A stretch of DNA of 39,589 bases from an uncultured Eubacterium sp. (GTDB taxonomy: Bacteria; Bacillota; Clostridia; Lachnospirales; Lachnospiraceae): NCBI GenBank assembly GCA_905235555.1, contig CAJOMD010000006.1:1-39589 (forward strand), read 5' to 3'. The stretch's first letter is position 1. Every line of letters starts with the position of its first letter. The notes beneath the pieces were generated by a model. It was not told where the DNA came from. It made no database searches and saw only the letters and a program-made list of their open reading frames with translations. Below are positions 25,283-33,957 of this stretch, piece after piece. The translations under genes and the position numbers were made by a program.

Positions 25283-26458
25283 TTATTTCTTAATCTTTTT
25301 AGTCTTTTTAACTTTAGACCATTTACCCCAAATTAAAGTTCCGTTATAGCTCTTTGCGCCTCTTACTCTAACATAATATTTTTTCTTAGCTTTTAGTCCT
25401 TTGAATGTCCATTTAGTCTTTGTAGTAGTTTTCTTCTTAAGACCCTTCTTGAAGTTTTTCTTAAGAGCTACCTGTACTTGGTACTTCTTAGCGCCTGAAG
25501 CTTTATACTTAACTGTTAATTTCTTCTTAGCAACTTTAACACTCTTAACTTTAGCTTTTCCAGCTGCAGCAGCCTTTGTTTCTGCTAATACTTTGAAGTC
25601 TTTAACTTCAATTTCACCCTTCATGTTATTCTCATCTGCATATTCTTTCAAGAATGCACCATATGCCATTTTAATACCCATTGTAGGTGATTTTGCTTTC
25701 TTCTGGTAATCAGCTTTATCATTAGGAACTAACACCTTCATTGTAACATTAACATAATCAGTGTTTCTTGAATCAACGCTAATTAGGTTGTTGAAATCTT
25801 TTGTTTTCTGCAATACACTCTTGCCTGCATATGTAGCTGAGATACTCTGAACTGCAAGTGCTGCTCCATCAGGGTCTGTATTATCATATGCTTTTATATG
25901 GAAGTGTTTAGTATAATTGAATTTACCTGTTCCCTTTGTGTAGTGAAGTTTCTTTCCACCCACTTCCACTACTGTGGAATCATTACAGATTGTGATTTCA
26001 TTCTGTAGTGTACTCTTAATCTTGAAAGAAACAGTATAGTAGCGTCCTCTATCAACAGGAACTACTTTAGTAGTTGTAACGCCCCAAGGGTTAGACTGAA
26101 CTACTTTACCAGTCATTGGATTATAATTAGCACTCCAACCAGTACTTGTTACATCAAGTACATATCCGTCAGCCTTAGAACTCTTGAATTTAGCACATTC
26201 ACCATATGTATAATATGCATCAATTCCACTCTTCTTTACAGCTTCTAAAGATGAATCTGTTACCCATTTCTGAGGTGGTTTAGCTGTTTGTAAACTCTTT
26301 TCCCACTCACCTTTGTCTTCAGCGTTGTTTCCGTGGATTGAGTATGAGCCCCAACCTCTACCTGCTGAAACATCAGTACCTGGGTTCTGAGCACTAACAA
26401 TGCCAGATAAACCTAATACTAGTGTCAAAGTTAGTACAATAGAAATAATTCTTTTCAT
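25283..26458 (-). CDS. Secreted protein of unknown function with basic fibronectin-III-like C-terminus
   Basis: The start is ATG 26458 (391 residues), preceded by AAAGGAG. A signal peptide (MKRIISIVLTLTLVLGLSGIVSAQ) leads to a beta-rich central region that looks like a carbohydrate-binding jelly-roll fold (for example GRYYTVSFKIKSTLQNE and later YVNVTMKVLV). The last 85 or so residues, strongly lysine-rich, follow a fibronectin-III pattern (YQVQVALKKNFKKG, KWTFKGLKAKKKYYVRVRGAK). It is inserted between ruvB and zapA, an unusual place for an exported protein. I do not recognise a specific family. Confidence 0.7.
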   Translation of the reverse strand: MKRIISIVLTLTLVLGLSGIVSAQNPGTDVSAGRGWGSYSIHGNNAEDKGEWEKSLQTAKPPQKWVTDSSLEAVKKSGIDAYYTYGECAKFKSSKADGYVLDVTSTGWSANYNPMTGKVVQSNPWGVTTTKVVPVDRGRYYTVSFKIKSTLQNEITICNDSTVVEVGGKKLHYTKGTGKFNYTKHFHIKAYDNTDPDGAALAVQSISATYAGKSVLQKTKDFNNLISVDSRNTDYVNVTMKVLVPNDKADYQKKAKSPTMGIKMAYGAFLKEYADENNMKGEIEVKDFKVLAETKAAAAGKAKVKSVKVAKKKLTVKYKASGAKKYQVQVALKKNFKKGLKKKTTTKTKWTFKGLKAKKKYYVRVRGAKSYNGTLIWGKWSKVKKTKKIKK

Positions 26459-26486
26459 TTTAATAATCTCCTTTTCTTTTAAATTC

Positions 26487-26504
26487 GCTATATATAAATA
26501 TAGC
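26487..26504 (-). other. Perfect hairpin between ruvB and the secreted-protein gene
   Basis: An inverted repeat GCTATAT-ATAA-ATATAGC lies in the 50-base gap upstream of the secreted-protein ribosome-binding site. There is no T-run on the minus strand, so an mRNA-processing or stabilising hairpin is likelier than a terminator. Confidence 0.4.
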
Positions 26505-26508
26505 AATT

Positions 26509-27510
26509 TTACTGTTCTTTTTCAATACCAAGATGCTTGTATGCTAGGTCTGTAGCAACCCTTCCACTCTTAGTTCTTTGGATAAATCCATTCTGAATCA
26601 AGTATGGTTCATACACATCTTCAAGTGTGCCGGAATCTTCGCCTATGGCAGCTGCTATAGAGTCGATTCCTACTGGACCTCCGCCAAATTTCATAATGAT
26701 AGTTTCAAGTATTGTTCTATCTCCTTTGTCGAGTCCAGATTTATCTACATCAAGCTTATCTAGTGCATCGTTTGCCACTTCTTTAGTGATAACTCCGTCA
26801 TATTTGACTTGGGCAAAGTCCCTAACTCTTTTGAGTAGTCTGTTTGCAAGTCTAGGTGTCCCACGTGATCTTCTAGCAAGTTCTAACGCACCTTCTTCGT
26901 CTATCTGTACATCTAGTCTATCTGCCGATTTAATAATGATTTCTTTAAGCTCATCCACCGAGTAAAATTCAAGTTTATCAATAACACCAAATCTATCTCT
27001 CAAAGGAGCTGTAAGTAAGCCTGCTCTAGTAGTCGCTCCTATTAATGTGAACTTTGGAAGATCAAGTCTAATAGATCTAGCACCTTGGCCTTTTCCAATC
27101 ATAATATCGATTGAATAGTCTTCCATAGCTGGATATAAGACTTCTTCCACTTGTCTGTTAAGTCTGTGAATCTCATCGACAAACAAAATATCGTTCTCTT
27201 GAAGCCCATTTAAGATGGCTGCCATCTCTCCTGGTTTCTCAATAGCCGGTCCACTTGTTACTTTAATGTTAACCCCCATTTGTAATGCAATTATGAGTGC
27301 TAACGTAGTCTTTCCAAGGCCTGGAGGACCATAAAATAACACGTGATCTAGAGGCTCATTTCGACTCTTAGCAGCCTCTATATAGACCTTAATTTTCTCT
27401 TTTATAGCTTCCTGACCCACATAATCATCCAGATTTTGTGGCCTTAACCCTTTTTCTACCGCTTTGTCTTCGGTAGTAACTTCAGTTTTAATAATTCTCT
27501 TATCTGACAT
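26509..27510 (-). CDS. ruvB: Holliday junction branch migration ATPase RuvB
   Basis: The start is ATG 27510 (MSDKR, 333 residues), with AAAGGA 8 bases upstream, in preference to a TTG two codons earlier. The motor has Walker [12 protein letters not shown], Walker [12 protein letters not shown], the sensor [18 protein letters not shown] and a C-terminal winged-helix with [17 protein letters not shown]. It forms hexameric rings with RuvA at Holliday junctions; RecU, also encoded in this window, is the resolvase expected to replace RuvC. Follows ruvA by 12 bases. Confidence 0.97.
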   Translation of the reverse strand: MSDKRIIKTEVTTEDKAVEKGLRPQNLDDYVGQEAIKEKIKVYIEAAKSRNEPLDHVLFYGPPGLGKTTLALIIALQMGVNIKVTSGPAIEKPGEMAAILNGLQENDILFVDEIHRLNRQVEEVLYPAMEDYSIDIMIGKGQGARSIRLDLPKFTLIGATTRAGLLTAPLRDRFGVIDKLEFYSVDELKEIIIKSADRLDVQIDEEGALELARRSRGTPRLANRLLKRVRDFAQVKYDGVITKEVANDALDKLDVDKSGLDKGDRTILETIIMKFGGGPVGIDSIAAAIGEDSGTLEDVYEPYLIQNGFIQRTKSGRVATDLAYKHLGIEKEQ

Positions 27511-27522
27511 AATCAAATTCCT

Positions 27523-28110
27523 TTAACCAATTATCATTAAAGCTTTCTTTAACATATCTTCCACGCTCATATCTTCTGGTGTCTCAATTCGTTTAACAGC
27601 AGATATGGATTCAGATTTCGAATAACCTAATTCCACAAGTGCATCTACCACGTCATTAGAAACTGTACTTTCTGATGAACCGTTTTCTGAGACAAAGGCC
27701 TCTACACCCTCTATTTCAATCTTATCTTTAAGTTCAAGAACTATGCGCTCAGCAGTTTTTGCTCCCACACCAGGTGAACTAGCAATAGTCTTTGAATCAC
27801 CACTTACTATAGACATCTTTAACATATCTCCAGGGCAAGTAGAAAGAATGCCCAAAGCTATCTTAGGTCCAACCTTATTCACCGTCAAAAGAAGCTTAAA
27901 CATCTCAAGATTCTCTCGATTTAAGAATCCGTATAACTGCATAGCATCTTCTTTCACATTAAAGTAAGTGTGAAGTTTAACCTCTTCGCCTTCGCCTATA
28001 ACACTTAGATCTTCATTGGTCATAAAGACTGAGATTCCAATTCCATGGTTATCCACAACTACTTTTTCTATATCAACATATTCAACTATTCCTGATACGT
28101 ATGAAATCAT
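27523..28110 (-). CDS. ruvA: Holliday junction DNA-binding protein RuvA
   Basis: The start is ATG 28110 (MISYVSGIVEYV, 195 residues) because GGAG lies just 5 bases upstream; a GTG two codons earlier would touch the ribosome-binding site. Visible are the N-terminal OB fold, the helix-hairpin-helix region (KVGPKIALGIL and SSPGVGAKTAERIVLELKDKI) and the C-terminal RuvB-contacting domain (VVDALVELGYSKSESISAV). It targets RuvB to four-way junctions. Confidence 0.96.
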   Translation of the reverse strand: MISYVSGIVEYVDIEKVVVDNHGIGISVFMTNEDLSVIGEGEEVKLHTYFNVKEDAMQLYGFLNRENLEMFKLLLTVNKVGPKIALGILSTCPGDMLKMSIVSGDSKTIASSPGVGAKTAERIVLELKDKIEIEGVEAFVSENGSSESTVSNDVVDALVELGYSKSESISAVKRIETPEDMSVEDMLKKALMIIG

Positions 28111-28118
28111 ATCCACTC

Positions 28119-28622
28119 CTAATTATTTAAAATTCTTTTACAGAGCATGCTTGTACGCTCATATAATATTTTTGCTAAAATTCCGACAATTAATCCTGTT
28201 ATTATTCCTGCTATTAAAAGAACAGGCAAATAGCCAAACACGCTGTAACTATCAACTAAAATGAACGCGACTATCAACTGTCCTATATTATGAAAAAAAC
28301 CACCAAATATTGAAACTGTAATGATTGAAAAATCAAAAAATCTTTTCATAATAATCATTACTGTAACAGAGACAAATGCACCGGCCAATGCAAATGCAAT
28401 GCTAAAAATATTTCCAAACAATAATCCAATAATAACTATTCGAACTACATTTACTATGATTGCACTCTCTGCATCTAACACAAACAACGCTAAAACTACT
28501 GCGATATTCGCTAGTCCCAACTTCACTCCTGGTATTCCAATGGACGGAATGAATGTCTCTATGTAAGCTGCCAATATAGCAAAAGCGCTAAATAATGAAA
28601 TTACCGAAATCTTTCTTACCAT
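28119..28622 (-). CDS. Gx transporter family membrane protein (heptaprenyl diphosphate synthase component I-like)
   Basis: The start is ATG 28622 (MVRKISVISL, 167 residues), preceded by GAGG. The protein is almost entirely hydrophobic with about five helices. Motifs IETFIPSIGIPGVKLGLANI and FGGFFHNIGQLIVA mark the COG4769/Gx family. It overlaps the upstream NusG-domain II gene. A NusG-II/Gx pair beside ApbE has been described, as I recall, in flavin-based extracellular electron-transfer loci as EetA/EetB. By that parallel a role in flavin, quinone or prenyl handling is possible but unproven. Confidence 0.75.
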   Translation of the reverse strand: MVRKISVISLFSAFAILAAYIETFIPSIGIPGVKLGLANIAVVLALFVLDAESAIIVNVVRIVIIGLLFGNIFSIAFALAGAFVSVTVMIIMKRFFDFSIITVSIFGGFFHNIGQLIVAFILVDSYSVFGYLPVLLIAGIITGLIVGILAKILYERTSMLCKRILNN

Positions 28623-28630
28623 ATCACACC

Positions 28631-29020
28631 TCAATCCGCCACAGCGTCCACTTCTTTTTCTTCACTAGATTCAATAGTTACTACAACGTTATGAGGTAGA
28701 CAAATGATAGATTCACCATTCTTTGATATGTAGCCTTTGTCCACGCATATTTTATTAGGACAGTCCGCATCCAAAATGCGAGCCTTTTCATTTTTAATTA
28801 TTAAAAGATTATATCCTAACTTAGTTTCTATAAAGTATTCACGATCTTTTTTTAAGTCAAAAGTCTTGGTTAATTTTTCATTTACATAGACTTTAACATA
28901 CTTACCTTTGCCTTCGGCAAAGAACTTAATACAAACAAATGAAACAACCGCTATAATGATCAAAATCAAAACAGCAATCATCTCTTTCTTTTTGCTTTTA
29001 ATAGTACTTTTATTGTCCAT
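28631..29020 (-). CDS. Membrane-anchored NusG domain II protein
   Basis: A 129-residue protein with a short basic cytoplasmic end, one transmembrane helix (MIAVLILIIIAVVSFVCIKFF) and an exported NusG-domain-II fold. The domain contains the conserved DADCPNKICVDKGYISKNGESIICLPHNVVV with three cysteines. It is not a transcription factor; the domain is extracytoplasmic here. It heads the operon toward Gx, ruvAB and zapA, and sits divergent from apbE. No Shine-Dalgarno is visible before its start, but the promoter is good. A role in extracytoplasmic electron transfer is inferred from neighbours only. Confidence 0.75.
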   Translation of the reverse strand: MDNKSTIKSKKKEMIAVLILIIIAVVSFVCIKFFAEGKGKYVKVYVNEKLTKTFDLKKDREYFIETKLGYNLLIIKNEKARILDADCPNKICVDKGYISKNGESIICLPHNVVVTIESSEEKEVDAVAD

Positions 29021-29076
29021 ATTTAACCGATTTGCAATCGTTTCTATATGATTAGAACGAATGTTTACCCTTGCTA

Positions 29077-29105
29077 ATTATACTATATTAAATATACGAA
29101 GACAA
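29077..29105 (-). promoter_or_regulatory. Promoter of the NusG-II/Gx/ruvAB operon
   Basis: On the minus strand TTGTCT (29100-29105), a 17-base spacer and a perfect TATAAT (29077-29082), followed by a leader of about 55 bases with two small inverted repeats (CGTTCTA/TAGAAACG and CGATT/AATCG). Confidence 0.75.
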
Positions 29106-29117
29106 ACCCATTTTTTT

Positions 29118-29126
29118 TGTTATAAT
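29118..29126 (+). promoter_or_regulatory. Extended -10 promoter of apbE
   Basis: TGTTATAAT, an extended -10 element, lies 31 bases before the apbE start. No good -35 is present. The region is shared with the divergent promoter. Confidence 0.65.
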
Positions 29127-29157
29127 GTATGTGAATCGATAATTATAGGAGGTTGTT

Positions 29158-30216
29158 ATGAGACGAATAATCAGCATAATATTGACATTATCTATACTTG
29201 TCTCTTGCACATCATGTGGCTTAAAAAAGGCTGAAAATGAGCCTTATTCTACCTCATTTCAGTGTTTTGATACTGTTTGTAGAATTACAATATATGATAA
29301 AAAGCCTAAAAAAGACTTGGAAAAAATTTGCGATAAACTAGAAAAAAAATGTAAACACTACGATAGTCTTTACAATTTAGATGATTCGAGATATTCAGTT
29401 GAGTTTAACAACGGTGACGGGAGCATCATCTACAAAGAAGGCGTTCATTTTTCCAACAAAAAGAACGCTGTTCGAGTAATTGGATTTGGTGAAGAAGATG
29501 AACCACTATACGACTCAATCAAATACTCAAAAATGACTGATGGTGCATTTGATGTAACTATTGCTCCACTTGTAAAACTATGGAATATCAACGGAAAAGA
29601 TTTTAAAATTCCTTCTGATAAACAAATAAAAAAACAACTAAAATATGTCGATTATAAACAAATAGATGATTCCCCAGGAAACTATTATTTACTCACAAAA
29701 ATGGGTTCTATCGATTTTGGTGGTATTGCAAAAGGATTTGTTTCAGATTTATTACTAAATGAATTAAAAAAGTCTAAAATTAAATCCGCACTCATTGATC
29801 TTGGTGGAAACATATATACACATGGCAAAAAGAATAATTCATTATTTAAAGTTGGTATAAAAAAGCCATTTAGCAATAATGAACTATCCGCCACTGTAAA
29901 GGCTAAAGATAAAGCAATCATTACTGCTGGAATCTATCAGAGATATCACAAAATAAATGGCAAAATATACTCACATATTATTAATCCTAAAACTGGTTAT
30001 CCTATCGATAACGACTTAAATTCAGTAACTGTAATTTCAGACAACGGCACTGCCGCTGATGCTCTTAGTACAGGATTTATGGTTATGGGGCTTAAAAAAG
30101 GAATGGCATTAGCTAACAAGACTAAAAATATAGAGGCAGTATTTATTGATAAAGATAACAAACTGCATCTTTCAAACGGACTAAAAATGAAAGGTAATGA
30201 AATCAATATTAAATAA
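29158..30216 (+). CDS. apbE: FAD:protein FMN transferase (ApbE lipoprotein)
   Basis: This 352-residue lipoprotein has a signal with cysteines 17 and 20 at the likely lipobox. ApbE moves FMN from FAD onto Thr/Ser in exported flavoproteins such as RnfG and RnfD. Family motifs are DGAFDVTIAPLVKLWN, DFGGIAKGFVSDLLL, ALIDLGGNIYTHG, SHIINPKTGYPI and DNGTAADALSTGFMVMG, the last two contributing to Mg and FAD binding. AGGAGG precedes the start at 29158. It is the only rightward gene between two leftward operons and lies next to rnfB, so its main targets are probably the Rnf subunits encoded here. Confidence 0.95.
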   Translation: MRRIISIILTLSILVSCTSCGLKKAENEPYSTSFQCFDTVCRITIYDKKPKKDLEKICDKLEKKCKHYDSLYNLDDSRYSVEFNNGDGSIIYKEGVHFSNKKNAVRVIGFGEEDEPLYDSIKYSKMTDGAFDVTIAPLVKLWNINGKDFKIPSDKQIKKQLKYVDYKQIDDSPGNYYLLTKMGSIDFGGIAKGFVSDLLLNELKKSKIKSALIDLGGNIYTHGKKNNSLFKVGIKKPFSNNELSATVKAKDKAIITAGIYQRYHKINGKIYSHIINPKTGYPIDNDLNSVTVISDNGTAADALSTGFMVMGLKKGMALANKTKNIEAVFIDKDNKLHLSNGLKMKGNEINIK

Positions 30217-30223
30217 CAAACTA

Positions 30224-30259
30224 AAAAATGATGTGTGAATTAAATCACACATCATTTTT
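30224..30259. terminator. Bidirectional terminator between apbE and rnfB
   Basis: A 15-bp perfect stem (AAAAATGATGTGTGA with TCACACATCATTTTT, loop ATTAAA), serving both convergent units; it overlaps the rnfB stop codon. Confidence 0.9.
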
Positions 30260-31067
30260 AATTAACCTTTTCGATTGTTTTCCTTGGGCACTTCTGTGCG
30301 CATAATCCGCACTTCTTACATTTCTCTTGATCTATAACTGCTAAGTTATCAACCATTTCTATAGCGTCAAAGTTACAAGTCTTTTCACAAAGTGAACATC
30401 CTATACATCCTACTTCGCAGGCATCCATCACTGGTTTTCCCTTTTCTTTTGACTTACACTTTACAAAATATGATGAGTCAAATTTCTCAATAGTGATTAA
30501 TCCCTTAGGACATGTTTTTGCACACAGACCGCATGCTTTACATTTACCTCTATCTACTACGGCTATTCCATTTTCAATATGAATAGCATCAAACTCACAA
30601 ACCTTTACGCAACTGCCAAGTCCTAGACACCCATAGCTACATGCTTTAGCACCCGCTCCTGGAATGCTTACTGCATCCACACAAGATTCATTTCCGTAGT
30701 AATTGTATTTATCTTTTGTCTTTTCACAGTCTCCATTACAGTGAACAACTGCCACTTTCTTTACAACGTCTGCTTCCACGCCCATAATCTCAGCTATTGC
30801 CTTTGCGCATGGCGCTCCACCTACTGGACAATCAGCCACCCCGGCTTTTCCTTCTGCTATAGCTTTTGCTAGACCATCACATCCAGGATATCCACATCCA
30901 CCACAATTGTTGCCTGGTAACGCTTCACGAACAGCCTGTTCTTTTTCATTTACTTCCACAGAAAAGACTTTGCTGGCGATGCCAAGCATAATTCCGATTA
31001 TTAATCCTACACCTCCCACAATTGATACTGCCAGGAGGATTCCTTGAATAGTTGTTAATGCTATCAT
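30258..31067 (-). CDS. rnfB: Rnf complex subunit RnfB (ferredoxin-accepting iron-sulfur protein)
   Basis: This 269-residue subunit has an N-terminal transmembrane helix, then the 4Fe-4S domain NNCGGCGYPGCDGLAKAIAEG, and four ferredoxin-type motifs (CLGLGSCVKVCEF, CKACGLCAKTCPKG, CIGCSLCEKTCNF, CKKCGLCAQKCP). RnfB is thought to receive electrons from reduced ferredoxin. The ribosome-binding site AGGAGG overlaps the rnfA stop (TAGGAGG). It ends the operon at the shared terminator. Confidence 0.96.
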   Translation of the reverse strand: MIALTTIQGILLAVSIVGGVGLIIGIMLGIASKVFSVEVNEKEQAVREALPGNNCGGCGYPGCDGLAKAIAEGKAGVADCPVGGAPCAKAIAEIMGVEADVVKKVAVVHCNGDCEKTKDKYNYYGNESCVDAVSIPGAGAKACSYGCLGLGSCVKVCEFDAIHIENGIAVVDRGKCKACGLCAKTCPKGLITIEKFDSSYFVKCKSKEKGKPVMDACEVGCIGCSLCEKTCNFDAIEMVDNLAVIDQEKCKKCGLCAQKCPRKTIEKVN

Positions 31068-31076
31068 ATAAACCTC

Positions 31077-31652
31077 CTAAATCAATCCTGTAAAGCCGGA
31101 GAATGCAATGGCCATTAATCCTGATGCCACTAGAACCATCGGAGTTCCCTTAAATGCGTTTGGAACATTGTTATTTTCTGATTTCTCTCTAATTCCTGCT
31201 AAAATTACGATTGCAATTAAGAAACCAATGGAAGTTCCAAGCGCACTGAACATACTCTCTGCAAAACCATATTTTTTATCGACATTTGAAATTGCAACAC
31301 CTAGCACTGCACAGTTTGTAGTGATAAGCGGCAAGTAAACACCAAGCGCTCTATATAAAGGTTTAATAAACCTCTTTAAAAACATTTCAACCAACTGAAC
31401 AAGTGCAGCAATAACCAAAATGAATACAATAGTTTCCAAGTACTCAACATCAAATGGTTTAAGAATTCCATAGTAAATTCCATATGTAACAGCTGAAGCT
31501 ATCATAATTACAAATATAACAGCTGCTCCCATTCCTGCCGCAGTGTTTGTTTTCTTTGAAACACCAATAAAAGGACAAAGACCTAAAAACTGGCTTAAGA
31601 CTACATTGTTAACAAGCGCTGCCGCCAAAGCAATTAATAATAAACTACCCAT
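31077..31652 (-). CDS. rnfA: Rnf complex subunit RnfA
   Basis: A 191-residue integral membrane subunit with six helices (for example ALAAALVNNVVLSQFLGLCPFIG and TTNCAVLGVAI). The two conserved cysteines in LGLCPF and TNCAVLG are those that, with RnfE, hold an intramembrane [2Fe-2S] cluster in studied complexes. Its ATG abuts the rnfE stop, and GGAGGAG precedes it. Confidence 0.96.
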   Translation of the reverse strand: MGSLLLIALAAALVNNVVLSQFLGLCPFIGVSKKTNTAAGMGAAVIFVIMIASAVTYGIYYGILKPFDVEYLETIVFILVIAALVQLVEMFLKRFIKPLYRALGVYLPLITTNCAVLGVAISNVDKKYGFAESMFSALGTSIGFLIAIVILAGIREKSENNNVPNAFKGTPMVLVASGLMAIAFSGFTGLI

Positions 31653-32342
31653 TTAAATCTCCTCCTTTTCTTCTTTTTCGCAGTTATCATAGTCGTTACC
31701 ACAACCGCTACATCCAGCGCAACCTTGCATACATTTAAGCTTTCGAGGTTTTTTGCCGTGCTTAACTCTTATATAGTTTTGAACTGCTATAATGACAGCC
31801 AAAACAAAGAATGCTCCAGGTGCCATTACAAATATTGTAATTCCATCCCAATGAGGAATGTTAAATCCTAGAATTGTACCTGCTCCCAATATTTCTCTAA
31901 AAGCTCCAAGAATAGTTAATGCAAAAGTAAAGCCAATACCCATTCCTAACCCATCAAACAATGAAAGTCCTACACTGTTCTTAGATGCATAACTCTCTGC
32001 ACGTCCAAGAATGATACAGTTAACAACTATTAGCGGAATATAAATTCCAAGTGCTTCGTTAAGTGAAGGCAAATATGCCTGTAGTAAGAATTGAAGTATT
32101 GTCACAAAACTTGCGACTACTACTATGAACGCTGGTACTCTTACTTTATCGGGGATGATTTTTCTAAGCATAGAAATAACAATGTTTGACATCACCAGTA
32201 CAAACAAAGTACTAACACCCATTCCAAGGCCGTTTATCAATGATGTGGTAACAGCAAGTGTTGGACACATTCCGAGAATCAAAACAAATGTAGGATTCTC
32301 TTTTATTATTCCGTTATAAAGTCTTTCTACATATTTATTCAT
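31653..32342 (-). CDS. rnfE: Rnf complex subunit RnfE with cysteine-rich tail
   Basis: The start is ATG 32342 (MNKYVERLYNG, 229 residues), with GGAGG 8 bases upstream inside rnfG; it overlaps rnfG by 8 bases. Six helices and the conserved LGMCPTLAVT and VVNCIILGRAE place it as the RnfA-like partner. After the last helix the protein ends in KLKCMQGCAGCSGCGNDYD and NCEKEEKEEI, five cysteines within 20 residues, plus an acidic end. That tail is not part of the membrane core and might bind a metal or cluster. Confidence 0.94.
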   Translation of the reverse strand: MNKYVERLYNGIIKENPTFVLILGMCPTLAVTTSLINGLGMGVSTLFVLVMSNIVISMLRKIIPDKVRVPAFIVVVASFVTILQFLLQAYLPSLNEALGIYIPLIVVNCIILGRAESYASKNSVGLSLFDGLGMGIGFTFALTILGAFREILGAGTILGFNIPHWDGITIFVMAPGAFFVLAVIIAVQNYIRVKHGKKPRKLKCMQGCAGCSGCGNDYDNCEKEEKEEI

Positions 32343-32979
32343 GACTCTCACCTCCTAAGTGATTTGCCAAGATCAAACATGCATCCACTCCGTGTGTGAC
32401 AGCATTTGTTGTGATGGTAGCTGAACTAATAGCATCTACCTGGCTATCATCTTCTGGAGTATCTTTAGTATATGTAAAGAATTGGACATCTTTGCCGTAG
32501 TATTCTTTTAAGAAATTATCATCTTGCGCTTTCATGCCAAGACCAGGAGTCTCATTAATAGCTAGGAAGGCAATCCCTTTGACACTTCCATTTATATCAA
32601 CACCCACTGTCATTGTAAGCGAGCCTCCATAAGCCTCCTCATCTGTGACAGTGAAGATATATCCTAATTCTTTTCCAGCCTTATCTTTTGCTAAAAGCAC
32701 ACCTTCTATTTTCGCTTTATAAGGATTGTATGCTTTGTAGTTAAGTTCTTTTTCTTTGCTGTTAACCTCTTTAGCAATATAATCATTTATCTTCTTATCT
32801 ACTTTAATTTCTTTAGTAGATTTTACACCTGGCATTACAGTATTGTACGCCTCATTTAGTGTTCTCTTTTCTTGTTTATCTCTAGCATCTGAAGTGAAAT
32901 TGTAAACTGCACCTAAAGCTAGTCCTGCCACCAAAGTAATAGCAAACAAAATCAAAACATCTTTAACTATTCTACTCAT
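32335..32979 (-). CDS. rnfG: Rnf complex subunit RnfG (covalent FMN)
   Basis: A 214-residue protein with one N-terminal helix (DVLILFAITLVAGLALGAVYNF) and a periplasm-facing FMN-binding domain. The flavinylation site is SSAT (in DAISSATITT), with Thr188 the expected attachment residue, which ApbE would modify. INETPGLGMKAQDDNF is the second family motif. GGAGG precedes the start, which follows rnfD directly. Confidence 0.95.
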   Translation of the reverse strand: MSRIVKDVLILFAITLVAGLALGAVYNFTSDARDKQEKRTLNEAYNTVMPGVKSTKEIKVDKKINDYIAKEVNSKEKELNYKAYNPYKAKIEGVLLAKDKAGKELGYIFTVTDEEAYGGSLTMTVGVDINGSVKGIAFLAINETPGLGMKAQDDNFLKEYYGKDVQFFTYTKDTPEDDSQVDAISSATITTNAVTHGVDACLILANHLGGESHE

Positions 32980-33957
32980 TTATTTGCCCTCCTTTGATTT
33001 CTTAACTATGCCAAAGGCTTTAGGGAATGTAATCTTTTCAATCATTGGAACTAACAAGTTACAAATGATAATGGCAAAAGATACACCCTCTGCTGTAGAG
33101 CCAAATGTTCTAAGTATCGCAGTTAAAAGTCCAAGACAAACACCATATACTATCTTTCCATTCTTTGTAATAGGTGATGTAGAATAGTCAGTTGCCATAA
33201 AGAATGCACCAAATACTAATCCACCACCACAAATCTCTTTTGCAAGATAAGTAATGTCAGTAGATTTATTAAATAGCATCATAAAGATAGCAAATGTCAA
33301 AATATATGTAAGTGGAATTCTAAGATCAATAATCTTTGTTACTAGCAAGAAAATAGCACCAATTAAAAGCGCACATATACTAGTCTCTCCAATAGTTCCT
33401 GAATGTCTTCCGATAAACATATCAAATAAGCTGGTAGCTGTGGCACCAGTCTGTTTTAACTGAGAAAGAGGTGTGGCTGATGTCACTGCATCCACTCCTG
33501 ATACGCCTTCTGGGAAAAACTTGTTCATAGGTCCAGCAAATGAAAGTACTAAGAAACATCTAGCACCAAGTGCTGGGTTCATAAAGTTTTGACCCAGTCC
33601 ACCAAAAATCATTTTAACTACTACTATTGCAAACGCAGACCCTAACATTGCCATCCAGAAAGGCAAAGTAACTGGAAGGTTAAGCGCAAGAATCATACCT
33701 GTTACTATTGCACTTAAATCTCCTACTGTGTTTGGTCTCTTTGTAGCTTTGTTAAACAAATATTCAGAAACTACACAAGTGGTCACGCATAATAAAATCA
33801 ATATTATTGATCTTAGTCCATATTTAATTCCAAACATACTTGTGAAATTAAATACGCCAAATAATGTGGTAGGTAATAACGCAATAATTACATACAACAT
33901 TACTTTTTGTGTAGTTATCCTATCTTTTACATGAGGGTTCGATGAAACATTAAACAT
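32980..33957 (-). CDS. rnfD: Rnf complex subunit RnfD (covalent FMN)
   Basis: A 325-residue integral membrane subunit of the RnfD/NqrB family with about nine helices. The FMN site is TSAT (DAVTSATPL), with Thr162 the likely attachment residue. GGLGQNFMNPALGARCFL is a family signature. It overlaps rnfC as TAATG. Confidence 0.95.
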   Translation of the reverse strand: MFNVSSNPHVKDRITTQKVMLYVIIALLPTTLFGVFNFTSMFGIKYGLRSIILILLCVTTCVVSEYLFNKATKRPNTVGDLSAIVTGMILALNLPVTLPFWMAMLGSAFAIVVVKMIFGGLGQNFMNPALGARCFLVLSFAGPMNKFFPEGVSGVDAVTSATPLSQLKQTGATATSLFDMFIGRHSGTIGETSICALLIGAIFLLVTKIIDLRIPLTYILTFAIFMMLFNKSTDITYLAKEICGGGLVFGAFFMATDYSTSPITKNGKIVYGVCLGLLTAILRTFGSTAEGVSFAIIICNLLVPMIEKITFPKAFGIVKKSKEGK

